From Curtobacterium sp. 'Ferrero' (lineage in GTDB: Bacteria; Actinomycetota; Actinomycetes; Actinomycetales; Microbacteriaceae): a DNA stretch of 64,000 nucleotides. The stretch's first letter is position 1. Each line of letters begins with the position of its first letter. The position numbers and the translations under genes were made by a program. Location: the NCBI RefSeq assembly GCF_002412165.1, contig NZ_NXIA01000006.1, positions 1 through 64,000 on the forward strand, written 5' to 3'. The notes below the pieces were generated by a model, which made no database searches, was not told the origin of the DNA, and worked only from the letters and a program-made list of their open reading frames with translations. This document shows positions 1 through 9,270 of the stretch, in pieces.

Positions 1-108
1 GACCGGGCGCTCCCGCCGGACCGGGCGCTCCCGCCGGACCGGGCGCACCCGCCGGACCGGGCGCACCCGCCGGACCGGGCGCACCCGCCGGACCGGGCGC
101 ACCCGCCG
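1..108. repeat. 18-bp tandem repeat, six units
   Basis: Six head-to-tail 18-bp units: two GACCGGGCGCTCCCGCCG, then four with A instead of T at base 11. The array starts at the window edge, so its true length is unknown. Eighteen is a multiple of three, and one plus-strand frame reads a PGAPAG repeat, so it could be the tail of a repetitive protein. That frame runs on without a recognisable end until about 270, over the real minus-strand gene, so a non-coding array downstream of that gene is as likely. Confidence 0.9.
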
Positions 109-118
109 GACCCGACCC

Positions 119-132
119 GCGCCTCCCGTCCG
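119..132. repeat. Half-copy of the GYGCCTCCCGTCC palindrome family
   Basis: GCGCCTCCCGTCCG, one arm of the dispersed intergenic palindrome seen intact at 54215, 56951 and elsewhere. It lies just beyond the 3' end of the minus-strand cation efflux gene. Confidence 0.6.
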
Positions 133-151
133 TCGTCAGCGCACGCTGCCG

Positions 152-1192
152 TCAGCGCTCCGTCCGCAGCGTGCCCGCACCCCCGGCCGCGACGTCCTCC
201 ACCGTGCCGTCCCGCACGATCCCCGGCACCTCGCCGTCCGTGCCGGACGGCACGAGCGAGTCGGCCCCCGGGTAGCTCAGGGTCAGGACGGCCTCCTCGA
301 CGTACTTGCTCGTCTCCAACTGCTGCTCGACCCGGCGCAACCGGATCGCGACGTGCTCCTCGTCCTCGTTGCCGGTCAGGTCGACGGCCGCGACGAGGTA
401 CACCCGCGACGGCCCCACGAACTCCAGGTGCAGGTAGGTGACCCGCTCCACCTCGTCGCGTCCGAGCAGGTCGACCAGGACCGCGTCCTCGAGCTCGGGG
501 GAGGTGCTCTGCCCCACCAGGAAGCGACGGTTGCGGTCGATGAGCACGACCGCGACGACGCCGAGCAGGATGCCCACGAGGATCGACCCGATCGCGTCGA
601 ACACCGCCAGGCCGGTGAGCTGGTGCAGCAGCACGCCGAGGAACGCGATCACGAGCCCGATCAGGGCGGCGGCGTCCTCGGCGAACACGGCACGGAGCGT
701 GGGGTTCGACGACTGCAGGACGTGGCGGAGCACCGGGACCCGACGCTTCGTCGCCGCGCCGTGCGCCTGCCGGAAGGCCTGCACGAAGCTCGTGCCCTCC
801 AGGACGAAGGCCACCGCGAGCACGATGTAGTTCAGCGTGACGTCCTCGGCCGGGCCGCTCTCGCCGAGCTGCGTGATCCCGTGCCAGATGGACACGACGG
901 CGCCGGCGGTGAACAGGCCGAACGCCGCGAACATCGACCAGATGTACGTCTCACGGCCGTAGCCGAGCGGGTGCTTCGCGTCCCGCGGCTTCGCACCGCG
1001 CCGCTCCGCCACGAGCAGGAAGACCTCGTTGCCGGTGTCCGCCCACGAGTGCGCCGCCTCGGCCACCATCGAGGCGGACCCGGACAGCATCGAGGCGATG
1101 GTCTTGGCGATCGCGACGAGGAGGTTGGCGGCGAACGCGATGATGACGGTGAGGAGCGATTCGGGCCGCTCCTCCTGTTCTTCCGAGGGCAT
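152..1192 (-). CDS. Cation diffusion facilitator family transporter
   Basis: A 346-residue membrane protein that probably exports divalent metal (Zn, Mn, Co or Fe) by proton exchange. The N-terminal transport domain has about six membrane segments. Residues 48-56 read HSWADTGNE, with the family's metal-site H and D in the second helix. GYGRE at 77-81 matches the family's cytoplasmic loop signature, and E172-D173 with D199 in later helices complete the likely binding site. The C-terminal about 130 residues form the cytoplasmic dimerisation domain. The start ATG is preceded by a close GGAG. It is divergent from the ileS leader, so metal and ileS promoters sit back to back in about 250 bp. The metal cannot be read from the sequence. 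The family assignment is secure. Confidence 0.9.
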   Translation of the reverse strand: MPSEEQEERPESLLTVIIAFAANLLVAIAKTIASMLSGSASMVAEAAHSWADTGNEVFLLVAERRGAKPRDAKHPLGYGRETYIWSMFAAFGLFTAGAVVSIWHGITQLGESGPAEDVTLNYIVLAVAFVLEGTSFVQAFRQAHGAATKRRVPVLRHVLQSSNPTLRAVFAEDAAALIGLVIAFLGVLLHQLTGLAVFDAIGSILVGILLGVVAVVLIDRNRRFLVGQSTSPELEDAVLVDLLGRDEVERVTYLHLEFVGPSRVYLVAAVDLTGNEDEEHVAIRLRRVEQQLETSKYVEEAVLTLSYPGADSLVPSGTDGEVPGIVRDGTVEDVAAGGAGTLRTER

Positions 1193-1215
1193 CGCTCCAG
1201 CATGCTCCCCTCGGG

Positions 1216-1221
1216 TAGACT
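1216..1221 (+). promoter_or_regulatory. Candidate -10 of the ileS T-box transcript
   Basis: TAGACT, a good actinobacterial -10. It places the transcript start near 1228, just upstream of the stem that carries the isoleucine specifier codon. No convincing -35 is visible. Confidence 0.45.
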
Positions 1222-1227
1222 CGGGCC

Positions 1228-1441
1228 GAAGACGTCGAACCGGCCATCACCGGGGAGTCTCCGGAAGAACCCGGCGGTCCGCACCACGGACCGTCCGGCA
1301 GTAGAACCGGGCGGACCGGGCCGCACAGCCCCGGACAACGAGCGGTCGACCGCTGGGTGATCAACGGTCGGCAAGCGAGGTGGTACCGCGGAGCAGAGCT
1401 TCCGTCCTCGTGGAGACGAACCGAACCCACAGGAGCAGCTC
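1228..1441 (+). promoter_or_regulatory. Translational T-box riboswitch of ileS
   Basis: The leader senses uncharged tRNA-Ile. The conserved T-box core lies at 1373-1390 (AAGCGAGG followed by TGGTACCGCG), and TGGT at 1381-1384 would pair with the tRNA acceptor end. An ATC isoleucine specifier at 1246-1248 sits in a short stem, GGCC/ACCGG context, like the reduced stem I of actinobacterial ileS leaders. TCCTCGTGG at 1405-1413 can pair with CCACAGGA at 1427-1434, hiding the AGGA ribosome-binding site with one bulged C. There is no terminator with a U-run, so control is expected at translation, as known for actinobacterial ileS T-boxes. Confidence 0.88.
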
Positions 1442-4400
1442 GTGGCCTACCCGCTGAACTCGTCCGCCGACGGCGTGACCCCGTCGCCGTCCTTCCCCGC
1501 CGTCGAGCAGGGAATCCTCGCCTTCTGGAAGGGCGACGGCACGTTCCAGGCGTCGATCGACCAGCGCGAGGGCTGCACGGAGTGGACGTTCTACGACGGC
1601 CCGCCGTTCGCGAACGGGCTGCCGCACTACGGCCACCTGCTCACCGGGTACGCGAAGGACGTCTTCCCGCGCTACCAGACCATGCGCGGCAAGCAGGTGC
1701 ACCGCCGGTTCGGCTGGGACACCCACGGCCTGCCCGCCGAGCTCGAGGCCATGCGCCAGCTCGGCATCACCGAGAAGCACGAGATCGACGCGATGGGCGT
1801 CGACGTCTTCAACGCCGCTGCCAAGAAGAGCGTCCTGCAGTACACCGACGAGTGGCAGCAGTACGTCACCCGCCAGGCCCGGTGGGTCGACTTCGAGAAC
1901 GACTACAAGACCCTCGACGTCACGTTCATGGAGAGCGTGCTGTGGGCGTGGAAGCAGCTGTGGGACAAGGGCCTCGCGTACGAGGGCTTCCGCGTCCTGC
2001 CGTACTGCTGGAACGACCAGACGCCGCTGTCGAACCACGAGCTGCGGATGGACGACGACGTCTACCAGTCGCGGCAGGACCAGTCCGTCACGGTCGCGTT
2101 CCCGCTGCGCGGGTCGCGCGCCTCCGAGCTCGGCCTGGACGGCGTGCGGGCGCTCGCCTGGACGACGACCCCGTGGACGCTGCCGACGAACGCCGCCCTC
2201 GCCGTCGGTCCGGGGATCGTGTACGCGGTCGTCCCGGCCGGGCCGGGAGGCGCGGCTGACGGTGGCGACGCCGGCTCGGCGCAGTACCTGCTCGCGTCCG
2301 ACACCGTGGCGGCCCACGCGAAGGACCTCGGTTACGAGAACGCCGAGGAGGCGCTCGCCGCCGTGCTGCGCACGGTCGTCGGCGCCGAGCTCGACGGCGT
2401 CGAGTACGAGCGGCTGTTCGACTTCCTGGCCGACCAGGAGGGCTACGAGCACGCCTGGCGCATCCTCGTGGCCGAGTACGTCGAGACGGGTGAGGGCACG
2501 GGCATCGTGCACCAGGCCCCCGCGTACGGTGCGGACGACCAGGAGGTCTGTGCCGCCGCCGGCATCCCGGTGGTGCTGTCGCTCGACGAGGGCGGGGTGT
2601 TCACGTCGCAGTTCGGCGAGGTGGCCGGCATGCTCTGGTCGGACGCGAACAAGCCGCTGACGAAGGCCGTCCGCGACGCCGGGCGGCTGCTCCGGCAGGC
2701 GTCCTACGAGCACAGCTACCCGCACTGCTGGCGCTGCCGCAAGCCGCTCATCTACAAGGCGGTCTCGTCGTGGTTCGTCCGCGTCACGGAGATCCGCGAC
2801 CGCATGGGTGCGCTCAACCAGGAGATCAACTGGGTGCCGGACAACGTCAAGGACGGGCAGTTCGGCAAGTGGGTCGGCAACGCGATCGACTGGTCGGTCT
2901 CGCGCAACCGGTACTTCGGCACGCCGATCCCCGTGTGGCAGTCGGACGACCCGGCGTACCCGCGCACGGACGTGTACGGCTCCCTCGAGGAGATCGAGCG
3001 CGACTTCGGCCGGCTGCCGGTGAACGCCGACGGCGAGGTCGACCTGCACCGTCCGTTCATCGACGACCTGACCCGGCCGAACCCCGACGACCCGACCGGG
3101 AAGTCGACCATGCGCCGGATCTCGGACGTGTTCGACGTGTGGTTCGACTCCGGCTCGATGCCGTACGCGCAGGTGCACTACCCGTTCGAGAACCGCGAGT
3201 GGTTCGAGGCGCACAACCCGGCCGACTTCATCGTCGAGTACATCGGGCAGACCCGCGGCTGGTTCTACGTCATGCACGTGCTCTCCACCGCGCTGTTCGA
3301 CCGTCCGGCGTTCCGCAACGTCATCAGCCACGGCATCGTCCTCGGCTCCGACGGGCAGAAGATGTCGAAGTCGCTCCGCAACTACCCGGACGTGTCCGAG
3401 GTGTTCGACCGCGACGGCGCCGACGCCATGCGCTGGTTCCTCATGTCGTCGTCGGTGATCCGCGGCGGCAACCTCGTCGTGACCGAGGAGGGCATCCGCC
3501 AGGGCGTCCGCGAGTTCCTGCTGCCGCTCTGGTCGACGTACTACTTCTTCACGCTCTACGCCAACGCCTCCGGGACGGACGGGTACCAGGCATCCCGCAG
3601 CACGGCGAGCACCGACGTGCTGGACCGCTACCTGCTCGCCAAGACCCGGGTGCTCGTCGCGGACGTCACGGCGCACCTCGACGCGCTCGACACCCCGCTC
3701 GCGGCGCAGGCCGTCCGGGAGTTCGCCGACGTGCTCACGAACTGGTACGTGCGGCGCTCGCGCGACAAGTTCTGGGCCGGTGCGTCGTCGAGTCCGGAGG
3801 CGCGGGCCGCCTTCGACACGCTGTACACCGTGCTCGAGACCCTCACCCGCGTCGCCGCCCCGCTCGCCCCGCTCGTCACCGAGGAGGTCTGGAAGGGCCT
3901 GACCGGCGGCCGTTCGGTGCACCTCGAGGACTTCCCGGACGCTTCCGAGTTCCCCGCCGACGACGCCCTCGTCGCTGCGATGGACCGCGTGCGCGACGTC
4001 GCCTCGAAGGGCCTCGCGCTCCGCAAGGCGACCGGCAAGCGCGTCCGGCTGCCGCTCGCGACCCTGACGCTCGTCGTGCCGGACCCCGCAGCCGTCGAGC
4101 CGTTCGCGGACATCCTCCGTGACGAGCTCAACGTGAAGCGGGTCGTGCTCGAGCAGCAGGCCGAGGAGTCCCTGGCGCAGTACGGCATCGAGCGCAAGCT
4201 CACCGTCAACGCCCGCGCCGCCGGGCCGCGCATCGGCAAGCAGGTGCAGCAGGTGATCCCGGCGGCCAAGCGCGGTGACTGGGTCGCGACGGAGTCCGGC
4301 GTCACGGTCGGCGGAGTGGACCTCGTCGAGGGCGAGTACTCGCTCGACCTCACGGTCGCCGACGACTCGGTGGCCGTGGCGTTCCTCGACGGCGGCGGCT

Positions 4401-4693
4401 TCGTCGTCCTCGACACCGTGACCACTCCCGAGCTCGAGGCCGAGGGACTCGCCCGCGACGTCGTCCGTGCCGTCCAGCAGGCCCGCCGCGACGCCGACCT
4501 CGACGTCAGCGACCGCATCGCCCTGACGCTCGGGGTCTCCGACGCGGCGGCCGAGGCCGTCCGCGCCCACCAGGAGCTCATCGCGGGGGAGACCCTCGCG
4601 ACGAGCGTCGATGTCGTCGGGCTCGCCCCCGAGGCGACCACGACCGACGTCGGCGAGGATGCGAAGGTGTCCGTGGAGGTGGCACGCGCATGA
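1442..4693 (+). CDS. ileS: Isoleucyl-tRNA synthetase
   Basis: Charges tRNA-Ile with isoleucine in the cytoplasm and edits misactivated valine. The protein is 1083 residues. The HIGH-type motif reads PHYGH at 61-65 and KMSKS is at 640-644. A Cys pair near 429 and 432 (HCWRC) is a plausible zinc site. The N-terminal block [15 protein letters not shown] and the length are of the long, eukaryote-like type 2 branch rather than the about 940-residue type 1 branch. Type 2 enzymes are generally tolerant of mupirocin, by family knowledge only. The GTG start at 1442 follows the AGGAG that the T-box sequesters. The stop overlaps the folC start as ATGA, so the two are likely translationally coupled. Confidence 0.98.
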   Translation: MAYPLNSSADGVTPSPSFPAVEQGILAFWKGDGTFQASIDQREGCTEWTFYDGPPFANGLPHYGHLLTGYAKDVFPRYQTMRGKQVHRRFGWDTHGLPAELEAMRQLGITEKHEIDAMGVDVFNAAAKKSVLQYTDEWQQYVTRQARWVDFENDYKTLDVTFMESVLWAWKQLWDKGLAYEGFRVLPYCWNDQTPLSNHELRMDDDVYQSRQDQSVTVAFPLRGSRASELGLDGVRALAWTTTPWTLPTNAALAVGPGIVYAVVPAGPGGAADGGDAGSAQYLLASDTVAAHAKDLGYENAEEALAAVLRTVVGAELDGVEYERLFDFLADQEGYEHAWRILVAEYVETGEGTGIVHQAPAYGADDQEVCAAAGIPVVLSLDEGGVFTSQFGEVAGMLWSDANKPLTKAVRDAGRLLRQASYEHSYPHCWRCRKPLIYKAVSSWFVRVTEIRDRMGALNQEINWVPDNVKDGQFGKWVGNAIDWSVSRNRYFGTPIPVWQSDDPAYPRTDVYGSLEEIERDFGRLPVNADGEVDLHRPFIDDLTRPNPDDPTGKSTMRRISDVFDVWFDSGSMPYAQVHYPFENREWFEAHNPADFIVEYIGQTRGWFYVMHVLSTALFDRPAFRNVISHGIVLGSDGQKMSKSLRNYPDVSEVFDRDGADAMRWFLMSSSVIRGGNLVVTEEGIRQGVREFLLPLWSTYYFFTLYANASGTDGYQASRSTASTDVLDRYLLAKTRVLVADVTAHLDALDTPLAAQAVREFADVLTNWYVRRSRDKFWAGASSSPEARAAFDTLYTVLETLTRVAAPLAPLVTEEVWKGLTGGRSVHLEDFPDASEFPADDALVAAMDRVRDVASKGLALRKATGKRVRLPLATLTLVVPDPAAVEPFADILRDELNVKRVVLEQQAEESLAQYGIERKLTVNARAAGPRIGKQVQQVIPAAKRGDWVATESGVTVGGVDLVEGEYSLDLTVADDSVAVAFLDGGGFVVLDTVTTPELEAEGLARDVVRAVQQARRDADLDVSDRIALTLGVSDAAAEAVRAHQELIAGETLATSVDVVGLAPEATTTDVGEDAKVSVEVARA

Positions 4694-6150
4694 GCGACCA
4701 GAACGAGCACGAGCACGCGTACGACGACGAGGGCGCCGAGGGCATCGCGATCCCTGCCGGACCGGCGACCCCGGCGCCGGTCGGCCCCTCCCCGGCGGAC
4801 GGGGACGACGACGAGGTCCGCCGCGTGCAGGCCGCCCTGTACGCCCGGATCGGCGAACAGGCACCCGAGCACCGGTTGAGCGCCACCCGCCGCGCGGTCG
4901 AGCTCCTCGGTGACCCGCACCTGGCCTACCCGGTCATCCACATCACCGGGACGAACGGCAAGACCTCGACGGCCCGGATGACCGAGAGCATCGTCCGTGC
5001 GCACGGCCTCCGCACCGGACTCATGACGAGCCCGCACCTGGTGTCCATCCGGGAGCGCATCGTCATCGACGGCGAACCGATCGCCGCCGACCGGTTCGTC
5101 GAGAACTGGGACGACATCGCCCCGATCCTCGAGATGACCGACGCCGAGCTCACGGCGAAGGGCGAACTGCCGCTGACGTTCTTCGAGGCGCTCACGGTGC
5201 TCGCGCTCGCGTGCTTCGCCGAGGCACCGGTCGACGTCGCGGTGATCGAGGTCGGCATGGGCGGCGAGTGGGACTCCACCAACGTCGTGCAGAGCCAGGT
5301 CGCGGTGTTCACGCCGATCGCGATCGACCACGCCAAGCAGCTCGGCAACACGGTCGCCGAGATCGCCCGCACGAAGTCCGGCATCGTCAAGCCGTCGTCG
5401 TCGGTCGTGTCGAGCGCCCAGACCGCCGACGCGCTCGCCGAGCTCGAACGGGCGGCGGAGCTCACCGAGTCGACGCTGTCCGTCGAGGGCACCGGCTTCC
5501 GGGTCACGAGCGACACCCCCGCGGTGGGCGGCCAGCTCGTCAGCGTGCAGGGGCTCGCCGGCACGTACGACGACCTCTTCGTGCCGCTGTTCGGCGCGCA
5601 CCAGGCCCACAACGCCGCGGTCGCGATCGCCGCCGTCGAGTCGTTCCTCGGGCGTGGGTCGCAGGCGCTCGACGAGGACGTGCTGTCCGAGGGTCTGGCG
5701 GCCGCGACGAGCCCTGGGCGCCTCCAGCCCATCGCGCAGGACCCCGTGGTCGTCGTCGACGCCGCGCACAACCCGCACGGTGCCAGGGCGCTCGCCGATG
5801 CGCTGCCGGTGGCCTTCCCCTCCGAGCACGTCGTCGGCGTGGTCGGGATCCTCGGCGACAAGGACGCCCGCGGGTTCGTCCGCGCGCTCAAGGACACCGT
5901 CCAGACCTTCGTCGTGACCCAGCCGCCGGGGGAGCGGGCCCTCGACGCCGACGCCTTCGCCCGGATCGTGGTCGACGAGGTCGGCGCGGACCGCGTCGTC
6001 GTCGAGCCCGCACTCGACCAGGCCTTGCAGCAGGCGCGTGACCTGGCGGACGAGGCGGACGCCGAGGACGCCATGGTGCTCGTTGCGGGGTCCATCGTGA
6101 TGGTGGGCGCGGTCATGGACCTGGTGCACGCGGAAAGCGAGGCGAAGTGA
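4690..6150 (+). CDS. folC: Bifunctional folylpolyglutamate synthase/dihydrofolate synthase
   Basis: Adds glutamate to dihydropteroate and then to folates, a cytoplasmic ATP-dependent step of folate synthesis and retention. The 486-residue protein has the Mur-ligase-like ATP loop GTNGKTST at 87-94 and the later DAAHNPHG block typical of FolC. The first about 45 residues are acidic and low in complexity, an extension common in related actinobacteria. It overlaps ileS by four bases and the next gene by four bases (GTGA), so it is in the middle of a coupled operon. Two other folate/PABA genes, pabB and a pabC-like gene, are elsewhere in the window and not linked to it. Confidence 0.96.
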   Translation: MSDQNEHEHAYDDEGAEGIAIPAGPATPAPVGPSPADGDDDEVRRVQAALYARIGEQAPEHRLSATRRAVELLGDPHLAYPVIHITGTNGKTSTARMTESIVRAHGLRTGLMTSPHLVSIRERIVIDGEPIAADRFVENWDDIAPILEMTDAELTAKGELPLTFFEALTVLALACFAEAPVDVAVIEVGMGGEWDSTNVVQSQVAVFTPIAIDHAKQLGNTVAEIARTKSGIVKPSSSVVSSAQTADALAELERAAELTESTLSVEGTGFRVTSDTPAVGGQLVSVQGLAGTYDDLFVPLFGAHQAHNAAVAIAAVESFLGRGSQALDEDVLSEGLAAATSPGRLQPIAQDPVVVVDAAHNPHGARALADALPVAFPSEHVVGVVGILGDKDARGFVRALKDTVQTFVVTQPPGERALDADAFARIVVDEVGADRVVVEPALDQALQQARDLADEADAEDAMVLVAGSIVMVGAVMDLVHAESEAK

Positions 6151-6581
6151 CGGAGCCGAACCGTGCCTCCAGGCCGGAACAGCCGACGAACGCGGCCCGT
6201 CCGCCGCGTCAGCGGAGGCCCCGCCGCGACCGCGGCGCGCGCGAGAGCCTGCTCTCGATCACCCTCGGCCTCGAGGCCGTGATGTTCTTCTTCCCGATGC
6301 TCGTGACGTTCGGCAAGCACACGCTGCCGCCGCTCGTCGCGTTCGGCGGCGGCATCGGCGCGATCATCGTGCTCGCCCTGGCGTCACGGCTGACCGGCAA
6401 CCGTGCCGGTGTATGGTTCGGGTGGCTGCTGCAGGCGGCCATCCTCGCCACCGGTTTCATCGAACCGTTCATGTTCGCGGTGGGCGCGGTGTTCCTGGCG
6501 CTGTGGATCTACTGCTTCGCCAAGGGCGGTCAGCTCGACCGGCAGAACGCCGCACGACGCGCCGCTGCGGGCGAGGGCTGA
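6147..6581 (+). CDS. DUF4233 family membrane protein
   Basis: A 144-residue protein of unknown function. A basic, proline-rich N-terminus of about 35 residues is followed by three to four hydrophobic segments, first near LLSITLGLEAVMFFFPMLV and last near FMFAVGAVFLALWIYCFA, then a short charged tail. The position between folC and ndk, with GTGA overlap with folC, is the conserved place of DUF4233 proteins in actinobacteria. Nothing in it suggests catalysis. The GTG start is set by the overlap. Confidence 0.85.
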   Translation: MTEPNRASRPEQPTNAARPPRQRRPRRDRGARESLLSITLGLEAVMFFFPMLVTFGKHTLPPLVAFGGGIGAIIVLALASRLTGNRAGVWFGWLLQAAILATGFIEPFMFAVGAVFLALWIYCFAKGGQLDRQNAARRAAAGEG

Positions 6582-6613
6582 CCACCACCCACGACCCCGT
6601 CAAGGAGTTCTGC

Positions 6614-7033
6614 ATGTCCGACCTCGAAGAGACCCTCGTCCTCGTCAAGCCCGACGGTGTCGCCCGCCAGCTGACGGGCGAGATCCTCCGTCGGATCGAG
6701 GCCAAGGGCTACGAGATCGTCGACCTGAAGATGCTGACCGCACCGCGCGACCTGCTCGACGCCCACTACGAGGAACACCAGGGCAAGCCGTTCTTCGAGC
6801 CGCTCGTGGAGTTCATGCAGTCCGGCCCGGTCGTCGCGGTCCGCGTCGCAGGCAACGGCGTCATCGCGGGCTTCCGCTCGCTCGCCGGCACCACCGACCC
6901 GACCTCGGCGGCGCCCGGCACCATCCGCGGTGACCTCGGTCGCGACTGGGGTCTCAAGGTCCAGCAGAACCTCGTGCACGGCTCGGACTCCTCCGAGTCC
7001 GCTGCCCGCGAGCTCGGTCTCTGGTTCGCGTGA
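6614..7033 (+). CDS. ndk: Nucleoside diphosphate kinase
   Basis: Transfers the terminal phosphate of ATP to nucleoside diphosphates through a phosphohistidine. The 139-residue length is normal. The active-site block NLVHGSDS begins at 119, making H122 the phosphorylated residue, and VKPDGVARQ near the N-terminus is the usual nucleotide-side motif. AAGGAG at 6602-6607 sets the ATG start; upstream in-frame codons run back into the preceding gene and were not used. It follows DUF4233 by 32 bp and is probably the last conserved member of the ileS operon. Confidence 0.97.
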   Translation: MSDLEETLVLVKPDGVARQLTGEILRRIEAKGYEIVDLKMLTAPRDLLDAHYEEHQGKPFFEPLVEFMQSGPVVAVRVAGNGVIAGFRSLAGTTDPTSAAPGTIRGDLGRDWGLKVQQNLVHGSDSSESAARELGLWFA

Positions 7034-7070
7034 GCGACGACCGACCGGCGCGACCCCAGGAGCGACGAGC

Positions 7071-7919
7071 ATGACGAACAACGACCGACCCACCAAGAAC
7101 GAGCGCCGTGCCCACGCGCGCGACGTCGCCCGCCAGCGCGCGGAGGCCGAGCGCAAGCGCAAGCGCCGCAACAAGTGGTTCCTGCAGGGCGGCATCGGCC
7201 TGGGGATCATCGCGATCGCGGCAGTGGTCGCCATCGTCGTGGTGAACGTGAACAACGCCGGCACCGTCTCGGCCACCGGACCGAAGAACATGATCACGGG
7301 CGCGATCCAGTTCACCGGCGAGGACGGCAAGGTCGTCCCGGTCGAGACCGGTGCGGTGAGCGCGACGGCGACCGCCAGCCCGGTGCCGACCACGGGGCCC
7401 GACGGAGCCGCCTCGGTCGTCGAGTACGTCGACTGGGCCTGCCCGGTGTGCAAGCAGTTCGAGGCCGCCTACGCCGACCAGATCCTCGACAAGGTGAAGT
7501 CCGGCGACGCGACGCTCGCGATCCACCCCGTGTCGATCCTCGACCGCAACTACGCGGGCTCCCGGTACGCGAGCCGCGCAGCGAACGCCGCGATGTGCGT
7601 CGCGAACTACGACCCCGACAAGTTCCTCGACGTGCAGACGCAGTTCTTCGAGAACCAGCCGGAGGAGGGCACGAAGGGCCTGACGAACGCGCAGATCGCC
7701 GACCTCGTCAAGCAGGGCGGCGCGAGCGGGTCCGGGCTGTCGGACTGCCTGGCGAACGAGGAGTTCAAGGGGTGGGTGACGAAGACCACCGACGCCGTCC
7801 TCGCCGATCCGACGCTCCAGGGCTCCAGCGGCTTCGGCACCCCGACGGTCGTCGTCGACGGGCAGAAGCTCGACAACGTGACCGACGTCATCACCAAGAT
7901 CGAGGCCGCCGCGAAGTAG
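7071..7919 (+). CDS. DsbA-like thiol oxidoreductase, membrane-anchored
   Basis: A 282-residue protein with a very basic cytoplasmic N-terminus (1-35), one membrane segment about 36-60 and an extracytoplasmic thioredoxin-fold domain. The catalytic pair is CPVC at 124-127 in DWACPVCKQFE, the arrangement of DsbA/DSBA-like Thioredoxin_4 proteins. A later Cys pair (AMCVAN, SDCLAN) may form a structural disulfide. TPTVVVDG near the end is the cis-proline loop. It probably acts in disulfide formation or isomerisation of exported proteins. It lies 37 bp after ndk and is followed by a strong hairpin. A paralogue with the same layout is at 8286-9137. Confidence 0.88.
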   Translation: MTNNDRPTKNERRAHARDVARQRAEAERKRKRRNKWFLQGGIGLGIIAIAAVVAIVVVNVNNAGTVSATGPKNMITGAIQFTGEDGKVVPVETGAVSATATASPVPTTGPDGAASVVEYVDWACPVCKQFEAAYADQILDKVKSGDATLAIHPVSILDRNYAGSRYASRAANAAMCVANYDPDKFLDVQTQFFENQPEEGTKGLTNAQIADLVKQGGASGSGLSDCLANEEFKGWVTKTTDAVLADPTLQGSSGFGTPTVVVDGQKLDNVTDVITKIEAAAK

Positions 7920-7931
7920 GTCCCCGGTCCC

Positions 7932-7972
7932 GCACGACGCCCCCGTTCCGATCCGGAGCGGGGGCGTCGTGC
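7932..7972 (+). terminator. Strong hairpin terminator after the ileS-ndk-dsbA run
   Basis: GCACGACGCCCCCG (7932-7945) pairs perfectly with CGGGGGCGTCGTGC (7959-7972), and the loop contains a further TCCG/CGGA pairing. There is no T-run, as is usual in high-GC actinobacteria. Confidence 0.75.
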
Positions 7973-8285
7973 GCGACCGCAGCCGTCGCAACGGACTGCA
8001 GGACGGCTGCGCGTCGTGACGGACGGACGACGTGTCGAGCCGTCGTCGCTCGTGGCCGTTCCGGTGCGCGCAGGCCGAGGATCCTGCACCGGATCGGCCA
8101 CACGGCGGAACGGGATCGGGAGCGGAACGGGGGCGGCATCCTCGTTGCCGGCGCGGGTCCTCCGACGCCGGTGAGCCGCTGCGGACCGACCCGCTCGGGA
8201 GTGCCCGCCGCGGGTCAGAGGCAGCGAGCACCCCCGTCGCCGACCACGCAGGGACGACGCCAGGGCTGCTCGGGATGCGCTGCTG
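7973..8285. other. 313-bp stretch without a gene
   Basis: The space between convergent genes after the 7932 hairpin. Open frames here are arginine-rich shadows with no start context. I see no RNA motif, repeat or promoter in it. Confidence 0.5.
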
Positions 8286-9137
8286 CTAGGCCTTGCCGCC
8301 GTTCTGCAGCACGAACGCGGCGAACGCGTCGGTGTCGGTGAGCGACCCGGTGTACTGCTTCCCGTTCACGATGACCGTCGGCGTCCCGGTGAGCTTGTCG
8401 AGCGACGAGTTCGGGAGCTTGTCGTTCAGCACCCGGTTCGTCGCGTCGGCCACCCACCCGGCGAACTTCTGGGACGTGATGCAGTCCGCCACCGTGGGAC
8501 TCGTGGCGCCGGCGGCCTTCGCGAGCGACACGAGCTTGTCGTTCGTCAGCCCGCGCGTGCCCTCGGACGGTTGGTTCTCGTACAGCGACGAGTTGAACGC
8601 CAGGAAGTCGTCCGGGTCCGAGTTCGCCACGCACGCGGCAGCGGCAGCGGAGCGGGTGGAGTACTTCGACCCGAGCGACGACGAGTCGAGCAGGTTGAAC
8701 GGGTGCAGCTCGAGCGTGGCGGAACCGTCCTCGACCCACTGCTTGATCTGGGCCATCTGCGCGGTCTCGAACTGGTTGCAGTACGGGCACATGTAGTCCG
8801 TGTACAGCGTGATGTTCGCCACCGAGTCGTCCTGCTTGGTCGCGGTGGGCTTGCCGCCCTCCGGGATCGCCGCGGTGCGGACCGCCTCGATCTTGCCGCT
8901 CACCCCGTGCAGGAGGATGCCGTCGCTCGCCATGTTGCGCGGACCGGGGCCCGCCGGGGCCACCGAGTTCGCGATGACCAGCACGATCGCGCTGACGACG
9001 GCGAGGCCGCCCACGATGATGCCGCTGATCGTCAGCGTCCGGTTCCGTCGGCGACGTGCCTGCGCCTTCTCGCGTGCGGCCCGGGCACGTTCACGTGCCT
9101 CGTCCCGCCGCGCCTTCTTTCCCTGGTTCTCACTCAT
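8286..9137 (-). CDS. DsbA-like thiol oxidoreductase, membrane-anchored
   Basis: A 283-residue paralogue of the protein at 7071. It has a basic N-terminus (1-34), a membrane segment about 36-58, and a thioredoxin fold outside the membrane with CPYC at 117-120 (DYMCPYCNQFE). GTPTVIVNG is the cis-proline loop. CPYC differs from the CPVC of the paralogue, which may shift redox potential. VKOR is transcribed in the same direction just upstream, and the actinobacterial DsbA-VKOR pair is known to drive oxidative folding of exported proteins, so VKOR is the likely reoxidant. TACGCT at 9145-9150 (read on the minus strand) ends 8 nt before the ATG, so the mRNA is probably leaderless. Confidence 0.9.
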   Translation of the reverse strand: MSENQGKKARRDEARERARAAREKAQARRRRNRTLTISGIIVGGLAVVSAIVLVIANSVAPAGPGPRNMASDGILLHGVSGKIEAVRTAAIPEGGKPTATKQDDSVANITLYTDYMCPYCNQFETAQMAQIKQWVEDGSATLELHPFNLLDSSSLGSKYSTRSAAAAACVANSDPDDFLAFNSSLYENQPSEGTRGLTNDKLVSLAKAAGATSPTVADCITSQKFAGWVADATNRVLNDKLPNSSLDKLTGTPTVIVNGKQYTGSLTDTDAFAAFVLQNGGKA

Positions 9138-9144
9138 CGATCCG

Positions 9145-9150
9145 AGCGTA
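9145..9150 (-). promoter_or_regulatory. -10 of a leaderless dsbA-like mRNA
   Basis: TACGCT on the minus strand, with its last base 8 nt before the ATG at 9137. Confidence 0.55.
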
Positions 9151-9270
9151 GGTCGGCCACGATCGCCCCAGCGGCGTCCTGGCTGGGAAGGCCCCCCGAA
9201 TCCGGTGACGTGTCATCGAAGAGTCATGGGTGGCCCACAGGAACGCGGGTCGGGAGCCTCCGCAGCCGGG

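Noticed and set aside
1..108. Tandem array as a CRISPR
   Set aside because: Units are contiguous with no spacers, and no cas gene is in the window.
1361..4864. Very long open frame on the minus strand opposite ileS
   Set aside because: It is a high-GC shadow of ileS: Arg/Val/Asp/Gly-rich, no domains, and it runs through the T-box leader.
6162..6180. GTGCCTCC-like match near the DUF4233 start as a palindrome-family copy
   Set aside because: Only a few bases match, the partner arm is missing and it lies inside coding sequence.
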